Shown: piece after piece, positions 25,261 through 33,759 of the stretch | Numbering within the stretch: the first letter of the stretch is position 1 | How the letters are laid out: each line of letters begins with the position of its first letter | Source: GCA-2733415 sp964635575 | GTDB lineage: Bacteria; Bacteroidota; Bacteroidia; Flavobacteriales; Flavobacteriaceae | Direction of reading: 5' to 3' | Length of the DNA: 34,147 nt | Assembly (NCBI GenBank): GCA_964635575.1 | Contig: CAZWNY010000012.1 | Coordinates: forward strand, 1-34,147 | The notes under the pieces: model-generated | Databases searched by the model: none | The model's input: only the letters and a program-made list of their open reading frames with translations | What the model was told of the DNA's origin: nothing | Program-made: the position numbers and the translations under genes

Positions 25261-26096
25261 TGAGTACGCCTATATATCTAAGCTTCACCTTTATAATAAC
25301 ACCAAGAGATCCAGCTACTGAAATATTAATTGCAGAATTAGGAGTAGCAGGTTTTGAAAGTTTTGTGGAAAATGAAAACGGAGTAACAGCTTACATTCAA
25401 AAACCACATTGGAACACCGATATTTTAAATGATATTTATATTTTAACAAACAATGAATTTAAAATAACGTACACAAAAAAAGAAATTGAACAAGTAAATT
25501 GGAATAAAGAATGGGAGAAAAATTTTAATCCGATTACTGTAGAAAAAACGTGTAGCGTACGTGCTCCTTTTCATAAAAAACCAGATACTAAATACGATAT
25601 AATTATTGAACCCAAAATGAGTTTTGGAACAGGTCATCATGAAACTACACACATGATGATAGCACATATATTAACACTAAATTGTGAAAACAAAACCGTT
25701 TTAGACATGGGTTGCGGAACAGGAATACTCGCAATTTTAACAGCAATGAAAGGTGCAAAAAAAATAGACGCTATTGATATTGATAATTGGTGTTATATAA
25801 ATACCAAAGAAAACATAGTTCGTAATAATTGCAGTAAAATTAATGTTTTAGAAGGCGATGCAAATTTATTAATAAATAAAAAATACGATATTATTATTGC
25901 AAATATTAATCGCAATATATTATTAAACGACATTCCAAAATATGCATCTTGTTTAACAAAAAATGCAACCCTGTTATTAAGCGGTTTTTATACCGAAGAT
26001 ATTCCTATAATAACCAAAAAATGTAATGAGTTTGGCTTAAAATTTGTAACTAATTTTAAAAAAAATGATTGGGTAGCATTAAAATTTGTAAATTAA
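25260..26096 (+). CDS. prmA: Ribosomal protein L11 methyltransferase
   Basis: PrmA methylates ribosomal protein L11 with S-adenosylmethionine. The 278-residue protein has the typical N-terminal recognition domain. It also has a SAM-dependent methyltransferase core with motif I DMGCGTGILAI (about residue 149), IDAIDIDNW (motif post-I) and IIIANINRNILL, which carries the NIN variant of motif IV in this family. The FGTGHHETT segment before motif I is diagnostic. It starts on the last base of tpiA and is followed 18 bp later by clpS. Confidence 0.93.
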   Translation: MSTPIYLSFTFIITPRDPATEILIAELGVAGFESFVENENGVTAYIQKPHWNTDILNDIYILTNNEFKITYTKKEIEQVNWNKEWEKNFNPITVEKTCSVRAPFHKKPDTKYDIIIEPKMSFGTGHHETTHMMIAHILTLNCENKTVLDMGCGTGILAILTAMKGAKKIDAIDIDNWCYINTKENIVRNNCSKINVLEGDANLLINKKYDIIIANINRNILLNDIPKYASCLTKNATLLLSGFYTEDIPIITKKCNEFGLKFVTNFKKNDWVALKFVN

Positions 26097-26114
26097 CCCC
26101 ATAAAATATTGACT

Positions 26115-26390
26115 ATGAGCGTTAAAGAAGAAAACCTTGAGCAAGTAAAGCATCAAGAAACAATATCTGAAAAACATGAAATTATACTACACAATGACGA
26201 AGTAAACACTTTTGATCACGTAATAGACTGTTTAGTAATGTATTGTGATCATACATCTTTGCAAGCAGAACAATGCTCATTAATAGTGCACTACAACGGA
26301 AAATGTACCGTTAAAACAGGAGAAATATCCGATTTAAAAACCAGATGTAGTAATTTATTAAATGCAGGATTAAGTGCTGAAATTGTGTAA
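26115..26390 (+). CDS. clpS: ATP-dependent Clp protease adaptor ClpS
   Basis: ClpS binds proteins with destabilising N-terminal residues and hands them to ClpAP/ClpCP. I choose the ATG at 26115 (91 residues); an upstream TTG at 26109 would add only two residues. The core contains the binding motif HNDEVNTFDHVIDCL (the Asn-Asp pair binds the N-degron amino group). A helix around YCDHTSLQAEQCSLIVHYNGKC carries the conserved histidine, and LNAGLSAEIV closes the fold. The 30 bp that follow separate it from the convergent WbqC-like gene. It is last in the TlpA-like/tpiA/prmA/clpS operon. Confidence 0.93.
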   Translation: MSVKEENLEQVKHQETISEKHEIILHNDEVNTFDHVIDCLVMYCDHTSLQAEQCSLIVHYNGKCTVKTGEISDLKTRCSNLLNAGLSAEIV

Positions 26391-26420
26391 TACTTTTAAG
26401 TTTAAGAGAACATTTAAAGA

Positions 26421-27059
26421 CTAATTTTTTTTCCAAAAAAAAGTTTGCTCATCTAAATAGTTTAAAGTATTTGGACCTTCATTAAACAGTAAATCTAAAA
26501 TACTAAGGTTATTTAAATATCCGTGTTTATTTACAAATACCTGTGTGTATGCGTTGAGCTTAATAGGTATTTCTTTTTTTGATTGTGCTAAATATCGTAA
26601 ATCAATCGTATTTTCATTTTCGTAAGTTTTAAAAAAATCAGACGTATATTTTATGTTAATATCTAATTCAATACATTCACATAAAATAAGAAACAACTGC
26701 TTGTTTAGTTCAAATAAATTAGTATGTGGAGTGAAAAATAAAGTTTGCAACTCATCTTGATAGTACTCAAAAAAAGGCGAGCTTTTGTAAGCTGATTCTA
26801 TTGATTTCCAATGTTGTTTTTGCCAACTTTCAATATTTAAAATTTGTGTATTTGTGTATTTTATTTTTTCTCCATTTTTAGCATGACAAATAGGTATACT
26901 TACTTGTAATTTCCCGTTGGCACCATAGATATACATTCGGTTTCGATAACTTTGTTTCTGAAAATTATCGTATTTTTCGAAAATTACAGTCTCTGAATTC
27001 GCTAACGCTACAAAAGCTGCAACATTAGGAAAATAAGTAGGATGGAGAATAACATTCAT
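26421..27059 (-). CDS. WbqC-like family protein
   Basis: The protein belongs to the WbqC-like family, found in O-antigen and polysaccharide clusters but with unproven chemistry. The start is set at the ATG at 27059 (212 residues), giving MNVILHPTYFPNVAAF; upstream Met codons at 27077 and 27092 would add a short hydrophobic string not expected in the family. Typical pieces are the HPTYFPN opening, RNRMYIYGANGKLQVSIPI, NIESWQKQHWKSIESAYKSS and PFFEYYQDEL. It is probably cytosolic. A 12-bp palindrome CCTTTTAAAAGG (27092-27103) lies 32 bases upstream of the chosen start and could be an operator. Confidence 0.85.
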   Translation of the reverse strand: MNVILHPTYFPNVAAFVALANSETVIFEKYDNFQKQSYRNRMYIYGANGKLQVSIPICHAKNGEKIKYTNTQILNIESWQKQHWKSIESAYKSSPFFEYYQDELQTLFFTPHTNLFELNKQLFLILCECIELDINIKYTSDFFKTYENENTIDLRYLAQSKKEIPIKLNAYTQVFVNKHGYLNNLSILDLLFNEGPNTLNYLDEQTFFWKKN

Positions 27060-27232
27060 ATTATTACTTGTAAACATAAAAAATAAAATCACCTTTTAAA
27101 AGGCTAAAAGTTTTATTACGTTCTCTGTCATTTTTTTTAGGGTTAATATATAAACAGAAATTCATTCAAAAATACAGTTCTATTTTTGAATGTTTCATTT
27201 TTTTTATAGATACTTAAGGCTTACTAAACAAA

Positions 27233-27535
27233 CTACACTAATAAAATTTCCTTTACAACTTCTCTTCGTAAATATTCATTTATGTTTGTTATAATTTTTT
27301 CTTTACCATAACTAAGTTCTTCCCGCAATACAGAGGAAGATAAACGTACAATTAATACTTCTTTTTTTAGCACTACACTGTCTGTATATGCTTCAATAGC
27401 TTGTCCCATTACGGAAAACCAAGCATCTTGAGCATCAACTTTATCTAAACCTTTACTTAAGTTATTCGCTTTAATAAAACCTTGCAAAGCATCTCCAATA
27501 CTCATGTTTTTTTGAAACCTATCGTCTTTTTTCAT
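27233..27535 (-). CDS. DUF721 / DciA-like protein
   Basis: This 100-residue protein matches the DUF721 family, whose best-known member is DciA, a loader of the replicative helicase in bacteria without DnaC. It contains the ordered pieces SIGDALQGFIKANNLSKGL, DAQDAWFSVMGQAIEAYTD, LIVRLSSSVLREELSYGKE and a hydrophobic C-terminal strand. Its place close to recF fits DNA replication or repair. A -7 element TAATTTTG lies at 27580-27573, just inside the 3' end of the lipoprotein gene, so it may be transcribed on its own as well as by read-through from recF. A role as helicase loader is inference. Confidence 0.85.
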   Translation of the reverse strand: MKKDDRFQKNMSIGDALQGFIKANNLSKGLDKVDAQDAWFSVMGQAIEAYTDSVVLKKEVLIVRLSSSVLREELSYGKEKIITNINEYLRREVVKEILLV

Positions 27536-27577
27536 ATCTATAAAGTTTAGTTTAATTCTTAGCTTATCGGCACAAAA

Positions 27578-28009
27578 TTAGTCTATATCAAATTTTTGAT
27601 GCTTCTTGTAGTGATAAATTATATTTGCATCGTTTTTAATCACTAATTTTTTTGACGTAATACTTAAAATAACCTCTTTCCAGGTATCAAACGGAGTGAT
27701 TGTTTTTAAATATATCGAATCGTTTTTAAAATATAATTGCAAAGTATCTTTTACAGTATTGGTTTTGTATTTCCCTAAAAAACTCGGTTTTGCTTTAAAT
27801 CGATAACCTTTACCGTTTTTATTAATATAAAAATAATCTACAGTAGTATTAACCTTGTATTGTTTAACGCTATGTTTGGTTTCTACTTTTTCGATTTCCC
27901 AAAAACCGTTTATTAAATAAGGAACTTCATTTAATGTTAACGTTTTTTTACATCCAAATACTATAGTTATACTTAGTAAAAGTATAATTTTATAAATTAA
28001 AAATTTCAT
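27578..28009 (-). CDS. Small lipoprotein of unknown function
   Basis: The 143-residue product begins MKFLIYKIILLLSITIVFGC, a lipoprotein signal with Cys20 as the lipidation site. The mature part is beta-rich. It has LINGFWEIEKVET near the front and repeating strand-like segments (YFYINKNGKGYRFKAKP, LQLYFKNDSIYLKTITPF, KKLVIKNDANIIYHYKK), a pattern of a lipocalin-like barrel. I cannot name the family. The start lies 20 bp inside the 3' end of recF in another frame, so translation may be coupled to recF. Confidence 0.78.
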   Translation of the reverse strand: MKFLIYKIILLLSITIVFGCKKTLTLNEVPYLINGFWEIEKVETKHSVKQYKVNTTVDYFYINKNGKGYRFKAKPSFLGKYKTNTVKDTLQLYFKNDSIYLKTITPFDTWKEVILSITSKKLVIKNDANIIYHYKKHQKFDID

Positions 28010-29069
28010 ACGCTTGTTTTGTTTTCTGTAATACTTGTTCGGTTCGTTTTACGTGTGTATCGGAAATAAATATTTGCCCAAAAGTATCTTGGTTTACCAA
28101 TTCTATTAATTGCGCTACACGTTGTTCATCTAATTTATCAAAAATATCGTCTAGCAATAAAATAGGTTTTATATTAGTTTGATTGCATAAAAAATCGAAT
28201 TGCGCCAATTTTAAAGCAATTAAAAATGATTTTTGTTGCCCTTGGCTTCCAAATTTTTTAATAGGATAATTCGAAATGGAAAACACAAAATCGTCTTTAT
28301 GTATTCCTACAGATGTATATTGTAACACTCGGTCTTTCTGTAAGTTTTCGGAAAATAAGGATGTTAAGTCGGAATCCTTTAACTGGCTCTTATAGGTTAT
28401 TTTAACCTCTTCAGTAGCATTGCTCAGCACTTTATATCGTGTTAAAAATATAGGAATAAACTCGGTTATAAAGTTTTTTCTTTTTTCGTAAATTTGCGTA
28501 CCTAAACCTGCTAATTGCTCGTTATAAACCGATAATGTATCTTGACTAAACGTACTATTTAATGCAAAATATTTTAGTAATGCATTACGTTGCGCTAGTG
28601 TTTTTTGATATTTAATAAGTGTTTTTAAATATTGTTTATCTAATTGAGATATAATGCTATCTATAAATTTTCTACGCACCTCACTACCATTACTAATTAA
28701 ATCGGTATCTGATGGAGAAATAATAACCAATGGTAAAAAACCAATATGATCGGAAAACCGATCGTATAATTTTCCGTTTCGTTTTATAATTTTTTTTTGT
28801 CCTTTTTTTAAACTTACAATAATTTTTTCTTCCCTATCTTCTTTTAAATAAGCGCCATCTATTACAAAAAAATCAGCATTATGGTTAATATTTTGACTAG
28901 AAACGGAGTTAAAATAACTTTTACTATATGATAAGTGATAAATAGCATCGAGTACATTTGTTTTTCCTACGCCGTTATTCCCTATAAAACAATTAATTTT
29001 ATGATTAAATTGAAACGATTTCGATTTAAAATTTTTATAATTAATCAATACTATTTGTTGTAAAATCAT
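27990..29069 (-). CDS. recF: DNA replication and repair protein RecF
   Basis: RecF is a Rad50/SMC-like ATPase that helps RecOR load RecA at single-stranded gaps. The 359-residue protein has Walker A GNNGVGKT at residues 30-37, followed by the YHLSYSKSY region. The arch domain lies around residues 130-230. The ABC-type signature is in KKFGSQGQQKSFLIALKLAQ (about residues 271-290), and Walker B with D-loop is ILLLDDIFDKLD. The signature reads GSQGQQKS, as is usual for RecF. It is divergent from the TPR protein gene with 127 bp between starts, and its 3' end overlaps the lipoprotein gene. Confidence 0.95.
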   Translation of the reverse strand: MILQQIVLINYKNFKSKSFQFNHKINCFIGNNGVGKTNVLDAIYHLSYSKSYFNSVSSQNINHNADFFVIDGAYLKEDREEKIIVSLKKGQKKIIKRNGKLYDRFSDHIGFLPLVIISPSDTDLISNGSEVRRKFIDSIISQLDKQYLKTLIKYQKTLAQRNALLKYFALNSTFSQDTLSVYNEQLAGLGTQIYEKRKNFITEFIPIFLTRYKVLSNATEEVKITYKSQLKDSDLTSLFSENLQKDRVLQYTSVGIHKDDFVFSISNYPIKKFGSQGQQKSFLIALKLAQFDFLCNQTNIKPILLLDDIFDKLDEQRVAQLIELVNQDTFGQIFISDTHVKRTEQVLQKTKQAYEIFNL

Positions 29070-29196
29070 ATTTTATAAGCCATATGCAGTATTATTTTAT
29101 AAAGCATTGCAAATTATTGAAAATTATCAAAACAATAGCCTAAAAATTAAAAGAAATATTATATTTTTGTCCGACTTATATACTAATATTACAATT

Positions 29197-30006
29197 ATGG
29201 CTACATATAAAAAGAGAGGTTACAAAAAACCAAAGAAAAAAAATAAAAATACTGCTGAAGGAGCTAACCAAGTTGAAGGTTATGTTGAAGGAGAAAGTAG
29301 CACAGAAGAGCTTTTTGAAAACTTAGACGAAGGTGCAAATAAAATTGAAGATTGGATTACTACTAATCAAAAAATGATATTTACTGCAATTGGCGTTGCT
29401 GCTTTATGTTTATTAGCTTATGTTGGCTATCAAAAATTCGTACAAGAACCTAACGAAATAAACGCTGCTAATGATGCTTATATGGCAAAAGATTATTTCG
29501 TAAAAGCAATGAACGCTAGTGGTACAACACAAGATTCTTTATTCAACTTAGCTTTAAATGGTGTTGGCGGAAAATTAGGGTTAGTTGATATTGCAAGTAT
29601 TTATAGCGGCACAAAAGCAGGAAACTTAGCTAATTACGCTGCAGGTATGGCATATTTGAATATGAACGATTACAAAAACGCAGTTACTCACTTAGATAAT
29701 TTTACAAGTAAAGATGAAATTTTTGGAGCAAATGCTAAAGGTGCAATTGGCGATGCTTATACGCAATTACATACGAAAAAAAATCCTTTATTAGAGGATG
29801 CTTTAGACGAATACAAAAAAGCATTAGCAATTACAACTAACAGTTATACAACTCCTAAGTTTTTATACAAAGCAGCAATTGTTGCTTTATCTTTAGGTAA
29901 AAACGAGGAAGCTACTAAATACTTAAACCAAATTAAAAACGAATATTCAAAATCGTTAGAGTCGTCTAAAATAGATGCTTTGTTAGGAAAAGCACAAGCT
30001 AAATAA
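29197..30006 (+). CDS. Membrane-anchored tetratricopeptide protein (YfgM-like)
   Basis: I choose the ATG at 29197 (269 residues, MATYKKRGYKKPKKKN). An earlier in-frame ATG at 29107 would add 30 residues over promoter-like sequence (TATTTTTG at 29162-29169). The order is a basic N-terminal tail, an acidic stretch, one transmembrane helix (about residues 64-83), and an extracytoplasmic TPR domain. The repeats include ANYAAGMAYLNMNDYKNAVTH, AKGAIGDAYTQL and FLYKAAIVALSLGKNEEATKY, separated by linkers. The layout matches YfgM-type proteins that work with SecYEG or BAM-related chaperones. The exact role is inference. It is 6 bp before ribH and cotranscribed. Confidence 0.88.
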   Translation: MATYKKRGYKKPKKKNKNTAEGANQVEGYVEGESSTEELFENLDEGANKIEDWITTNQKMIFTAIGVAALCLLAYVGYQKFVQEPNEINAANDAYMAKDYFVKAMNASGTTQDSLFNLALNGVGGKLGLVDIASIYSGTKAGNLANYAAGMAYLNMNDYKNAVTHLDNFTSKDEIFGANAKGAIGDAYTQLHTKKNPLLEDALDEYKKALAITTNSYTTPKFLYKAAIVALSLGKNEEATKYLNQIKNEYSKSLESSKIDALLGKAQAK

Positions 30007-30012
30007 GAAAAA

Positions 30013-30495
30013 ATGGCTACAGTACATAAAAACTTATCTACTTACGATAAAGCGACAATCCCAAATGCGAAAAATTTTCGATTTGGGATTGTTGTTTCTG
30101 AATGGAATTCAGAAATTACACAAGGTTTACTTAACGGAGCTATTGAAACATTGATGGAAAATGGTGTAGCGCATAAAAATATTATTACTTGGGATGTGCC
30201 TGGTACTTTTGAGCTTATTTTTGGATGTAAACACCTTGCAAACACACAAGATACAGATGCTATTATTGCTATAGGAAGTGTAATACAAGGAGAAACTAAA
30301 CATTTTGATTTTGTATGTAGCGCTGCTGCACAAGGCATAAAAGACTTGAATGTTACAGGCAACACACCTGTTATTTTTTGTGTACTAACAGACAACAATA
30401 AACAACAAGCTATTGATCGTTCAGGAGGAAAACACGGAAATAAAGGTACTGAAGCAGCAATTGCAGCTATAAAAATGGCAGTTTTAAAACAGTAA
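30013..30495 (+). CDS. ribH: 6,7-dimethyl-8-ribityllumazine synthase
   Basis: RibH makes the riboflavin precursor 6,7-dimethyl-8-ribityllumazine from the 5-amino-uracil ribityl compound and dihydroxybutanone phosphate. The 160-residue protein has all key parts: FGIVVSEWNSEIT (the aromatic-stacking Trp near residue 31), VPGTFELIFGCK, IAIGSVIQGETKHFDFVC with the catalytic His in GETKHF, and VIFCVLTDNNKQQAIDR. The C-terminal GNKGTEAAIAAIKM helix fits the icosahedral or pentameric lumazine synthase fold. It ends the plus-strand unit; the gap that follows carries a terminator best suited to rplS on the other strand. Confidence 0.96.
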   Translation: MATVHKNLSTYDKATIPNAKNFRFGIVVSEWNSEITQGLLNGAIETLMENGVAHKNIITWDVPGTFELIFGCKHLANTQDTDAIIAIGSVIQGETKHFDFVCSAAAQGIKDLNVTGNTPVIFCVLTDNNKQQAIDRSGGKHGNKGTEAAIAAIKMAVLKQ

Positions 30496-30618
30496 AAAAG
30501 TAATTATACTGGCTACCCAAAATAGTTTTGCGTGACACTAAAATGTTTTTTTACAATAACACCAGTACGTTTTCTTTTTCTTTTTTTTAAATAACGCTAC
30601 ACAAAGCATTATAGTATC

Positions 30619-30655
30619 AAAAAAAACCAACACTGTATAAGTATTGGTTTTTTTT
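30619..30655 (-). terminator. Terminator between convergent ribH and rplS
   Basis: CCAACACT (30627-30634) and AGTATTGG (30640-30647) pair around five bases, with A runs before and T runs after. On the minus strand the one imperfect pair becomes a G-U pair, so the hairpin is best for rplS. The flanking A/T tracts would let it work in both directions. Confidence 0.7.
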
Positions 30656-30719
30656 AATTTAATTAGTCTTATTCGGTATAAAAAACCGAGAAATTAATTT
30701 TTTAACTATCGTTTTAATA

Positions 30720-31067
30720 TTAACTTCTTTTTTCTTTAATTCTTGCTTTTTTACCTGTAAGCTCTCTAAAGTAATAAATACGAGATCTACGAACTGCTCC
30801 TTTTTTGTTTATTTCAATTTTCTGTAATGCAGGTAAGTTTACTGGAAATATACGCTCCACTCCTACTGTACCTGACATTTTACGAATTGTAAACGTTTCC
30901 GTTGCTCCAACTCCTCTTCTTTGAATAACAACTCCTCTAAAAAACTGAGTTCTTGTCTTGGCACCTTCTCTAATTTCGTAATAAACTGTAATTGTGTCTC
31001 CTGCTCCAAATTGTGGAAACTCTTTTTTTGCGACAAATTCTTCGTTTACAAATTTAACTAAATCCAT
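30720..31067 (-). CDS. rplS: 50S ribosomal protein L19
   Basis: L19 sits at the 30S-50S interface of the ribosome. The ATG at 31067 gives 115 residues starting MDLVKFVNEEFVAKKE, the normal L19 opening. The in-frame Met at 31103 would add 12 residues lying in the leader. Diagnostic segments are FGAGDTITVYYEIREG, RTQFFRGVVIQRRG, TFTIRKMSGTVGVERIFP and RRSRIYYFRELTGKKARIKE. It stands alone, without trmD or rpsP. Its leader can form an 8-bp stem, which may be an autoregulatory site. Confidence 0.97.
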   Translation of the reverse strand: MDLVKFVNEEFVAKKEFPQFGAGDTITVYYEIREGAKTRTQFFRGVVIQRRGVGATETFTIRKMSGTVGVERIFPVNLPALQKIEINKKGAVRRSRIYYFRELTGKKARIKEKRS

Positions 31068-31162
31068 TTTATTTATATTTAATCTATTAATCCCGAGCAA
31101 CATACACGATTTTCGCTAGAGGTTGAACTGAAACTGGATGCGAAAATACGTTTTTATATGAC
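31068..31162 (-). promoter_or_regulatory. Structured leader of rplS, candidate L19 autoregulatory RNA
   Basis: The roughly 95-base leader contains ATTTTCGC (31147-31140 on the minus strand) and GCGAAAAT (31116-31109), a perfect 8-bp stem with a 23-base loop. It is followed by a less structured linker to the ATG at 31067. Ribosomal protein leaders that bind their own product are common, and I recall an L19 leader motif described for Flavobacteria, though I cannot check identity with it here. Confidence 0.5.
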
Positions 31163-31167
31163 ATAAA

Positions 31168-31197
31168 CAACCTTATTTTTAAATGTTTTTAACAAAA
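31168..31197 (-). promoter_or_regulatory. Possible promoter of rplS
   Basis: On the minus strand TTTTG (31197-31193) and TAAGGTTG (31175-31168) are 17 bases apart. The -7 box differs from TAnnTTTG at one position. It lies downstream of the permease gene end (31223), so rplS could have its own transcript. Confidence 0.4.
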
Positions 31198-31222
31198 CTA
31201 AAGTATTATAAAGAGCTGTAAG

Positions 31223-32479
31223 TCATTCAAAACGTATTGCTTTTACAGGTGATATTTTAGTAATAATACTTGACGGTATTAACAGCAATAAAAAACAAAC
31301 GACAAACGTACCTATATTAAGTGCTAAAATGTATCCTAAATTTAAATAAACAGGCACTTCAGTTACATAATATGTTGCGGGATCTAACGGAAATAATTTT
31401 AAATATTTCTGAGCAAAAAGCAAACTCAAACCAATTAAATTTCCCCAAAACAAACCGATTAACACAATATAGGAAGCATTGTAAATAAATATTTTTCTGA
31501 TACTCCAATTGTTTCCTCCTAATGCTTTTAAAATACCAATAAGTTTTGTTTTTTCGAGTATTAAAACCAAAAGCATTACACTCATATTAATTACTGATAT
31601 AAATATCATAATAGCTATAATTGCATAGGTATTAAAGTCAAATATTTTTATCCATTCAAAAATTGTATAATATTTTTCAGCAATAGTTTTTACGTCTAAA
31701 AAGGAGTTGGTTGTTTTATATATTTCTTGCCCCTTTTTTTTTAGCTTAGAAAAATCGTTTAAAAAAATTTCAAAATTACCAATTTGAGTATAGTTACCTT
31801 CTTTGTCTTTCTCCCATTTATTCATGCGTTGTACATGCCTAATATCAGCAACTATAATGGTTTTATCAAAATCTTGAAATCCTGAATTATAAAGCCCTAC
31901 TATTTCAAAATTTCTACGGTTGGGTAATTTATTTAAATTTTGTTTTGGAAAATGCACTACTACTCTATCACCTAAAACAAACCCTAACCGATTTGCTACA
32001 TAGGTTGATATTAAGAGTTCGTTATTTTCTTTTTTATCAGATACATTTGGCAATTTACCTTCGGTTAAAAAAGTTTTAAAATACTCCCAATTATAATCCA
32101 TCCCTACCCCTTTTAGGTTTACGCCTTCAAAATCGATCGCTGTACGTATTATTCCTCCTTTATTCGCAACTGCTTGCACGTGCTTTATACCTGAAACATT
32201 TTTAAAATTCGGATAAAAATCTTGTTGAATTGGAATGGGGTTCATTGATAAATCTGACGTATTATTATCATATTTAGATATTATTATATGCCCATTAAAT
32301 GCCGCTATTTTTTCTTGAATTTTATGTTGCAACCCAATACTTGTAGCAACCGAAATTAACATCATAATCATCCCAATTGCAATTGCAAGCACTGCAATTT
32401 TTATTATTGGAGAAGATATACTACTTTTATACTGTTTAGCAGCAATAATGCGTTTGGCTATATATAATTCAAAATTCAA
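31223..32479 (-). CDS. FtsX-like permease, LolC/LolE type
   Basis: The 418-residue inner-membrane protein has the MacB/FtsX/Lol layout. One N-terminal helix (about residues 25-48) is followed by a large extracytoplasmic domain (about 50-270, with FNGHIIISKYDN, LLISTYVANRLGFVLGDRVV and NFEIVGLYNSGFQDFD). Three helices follow in the C-terminal FtsX domain, around VILEKTKLIGILKALGGNNWSIR split near residue 305-330. The KALGGNNWSIRKIF coupling helix is diagnostic for LolC/E and FtsX-like proteins that work with a LolD ATPase in lipoprotein release. The ATPase is not adjacent. A -7-like TATTTTTG lies within the neighbouring gene at 32512-32505. LolE-type is most likely; the exact role is inference. 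Confidence 0.88.
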   Translation of the reverse strand: MNFELYIAKRIIAAKQYKSSISSPIIKIAVLAIAIGMIMMLISVATSIGLQHKIQEKIAAFNGHIIISKYDNNTSDLSMNPIPIQQDFYPNFKNVSGIKHVQAVANKGGIIRTAIDFEGVNLKGVGMDYNWEYFKTFLTEGKLPNVSDKKENNELLISTYVANRLGFVLGDRVVVHFPKQNLNKLPNRRNFEIVGLYNSGFQDFDKTIIVADIRHVQRMNKWEKDKEGNYTQIGNFEIFLNDFSKLKKKGQEIYKTTNSFLDVKTIAEKYYTIFEWIKIFDFNTYAIIAIMIFISVINMSVMLLVLILEKTKLIGILKALGGNNWSIRKIFIYNASYIVLIGLFWGNLIGLSLLFAQKYLKLFPLDPATYYVTEVPVYLNLGYILALNIGTFVVCFLLLLIPSSIITKISPVKAIRFE

Positions 32480-32496
32480 TATTTAAAAATTTTATA

Positions 32497-33759
32497 ATGA
32501 ACTTCAAAAATACATTTTTAATCGTTTCGGCTTGCACTTTTTCGTTACTAAGTTGTCAGCCACAAAAACACATACCTAATTTAAATAAAACTAAAAACGA
32601 ACCTATATATAAAAAGGATGTCTTAATCACCAATAATATTACAACTATTAAACCTAAACCACAAATTATAGTTGGCGCAAATCAAACTCATAAATACCTA
32701 TCTATTTTAAAAAACAAAAACATTGCTATTGTTGCGAATCATACTTCTGTAATTTTTAAAAAAGAAAATATCACGTATACTCATTTAGTCGATAGTCTAT
32801 TAACTCTAGGAGTTCGCATTAAAAAAGTATTTGCTCCTGAACACGGTTTTAGAGGAAAAGCAGATGCTGGCGAATATATTTCAAATGGAAAAGATGCTAA
32901 AACGGGTATTGATATTATTTCTATTTACGGAAAAAACAAAAAACCGTTTCCTAATCAATTAACAAATATTGATTTGGTTATTTTTGACATACAAGATGTT
33001 GGCGCACGTTTTTACACGTACATATCGTCTTTACATTACGTTATGGAAGCATGTGCTGAGCAAAATATTCCTGTTTTAATTTTAGATAGACCCAACCCTA
33101 ACGGATATTATATTGATGGTCCTGTTTTAGAAACTGTTCATAAAAGTTTTGTAGGAATGCACCCAATACCTGTTGTGCACGGTATGACAATTGCTGAATA
33201 TGCGCAAATGATAAATGGAGAAAAATGGCTAAAAAACGGTGTACAATGCCAATTAACGACTATTACTTGCAACAATTATAACAAACAGATGCAATATAAT
33301 TTACCGATAAAACCATCGCCAAATTTACCTAACGGAAAGGCTATAAATTTATACCCAAGTTTGTGTTTTTTTGAAGGAACTACTATAAGTGTTGGTCGTG
33401 GAACCGAAATGCAATTTCAAATTTATGGCGCTCCGTTTTTGCCTAAAACTAATTTTAATTTTATTCCTAAACCTAACGAAGGCTCTAAATACCCTAAATA
33501 TAAAAATGAAGTATGTTTTGGAGAAGACTTAAGAACATCTCCAGATTTAAAAAGATTAAACTTAACATATCTAATTTCAGCATATCAAAACACGAAAGAT
33601 AAAGATAAATTTTTCAATTCATTTTTTACTAAATTAGCAGGCACAAAAAAACTACAACAACAAATTGAAAACGGTGTTAATGAATCTATTATCATAGCTT
33701 CTTGGCAAAAAGATTTAAACATATATAATGCAATTCGAAAACCGTATTTATTATATTAA
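32497..33759 (+). CDS. NamZ-like exo-beta-N-acetylmuramidase (DUF1343), lipoprotein
   Basis: The 420-residue protein has a lipoprotein signal ending LLSC (Cys20) and a DUF1343 domain, the family now known as NamZ exo-beta-N-acetylmuramidases that release N-acetylmuramic acid from peptidoglycan fragments. Conserved stretches are IVANHTSVIFK, KKVFAPEHGFRGKADAGE, VIFDIQDVGARFYTYISS, ILDRPNPNGYYIDGP, FVGMHPIPVVHGMTIAEYA and FEGTTISVGRGTE. Length and ending fit a complete protein. It starts 17 bp from the LolC/E-like gene in the opposite direction. A cell-wall recycling role in the periplasm or at the outer membrane is the likely function. Confidence 0.9.
   Translation: MNFKNTFLIVSACTFSLLSCQPQKHIPNLNKTKNEPIYKKDVLITNNITTIKPKPQIIVGANQTHKYLSILKNKNIAIVANHTSVIFKKENITYTHLVDSLLTLGVRIKKVFAPEHGFRGKADAGEYISNGKDAKTGIDIISIYGKNKKPFPNQLTNIDLVIFDIQDVGARFYTYISSLHYVMEACAEQNIPVLILDRPNPNGYYIDGPVLETVHKSFVGMHPIPVVHGMTIAEYAQMINGEKWLKNGVQCQLTTITCNNYNKQMQYNLPIKPSPNLPNGKAINLYPSLCFFEGTTISVGRGTEMQFQIYGAPFLPKTNFNFIPKPNEGSKYPKYKNEVCFGEDLRTSPDLKRLNLTYLISAYQNTKDKDKFFNSFFTKLAGTKKLQQQIENGVNESIIIASWQKDLNIYNAIRKPYLLY

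Noticed and set aside
29107..29196. Upstream in-frame start for the TPR protein
   Set aside because: The added 30 residues cover a likely -7 promoter box, and the ATG at 29197 gives the expected basic N-terminus.
31223..32479. The FtsX-like permease as the FtsX partner of the FtsE-type ATPase at 11410-12093
   Set aside because: The domain layout with one N-terminal helix, a large extracytoplasmic domain and 418 residues fits LolC/E rather than the shorter FtsX, and the genes are 19 kb apart.
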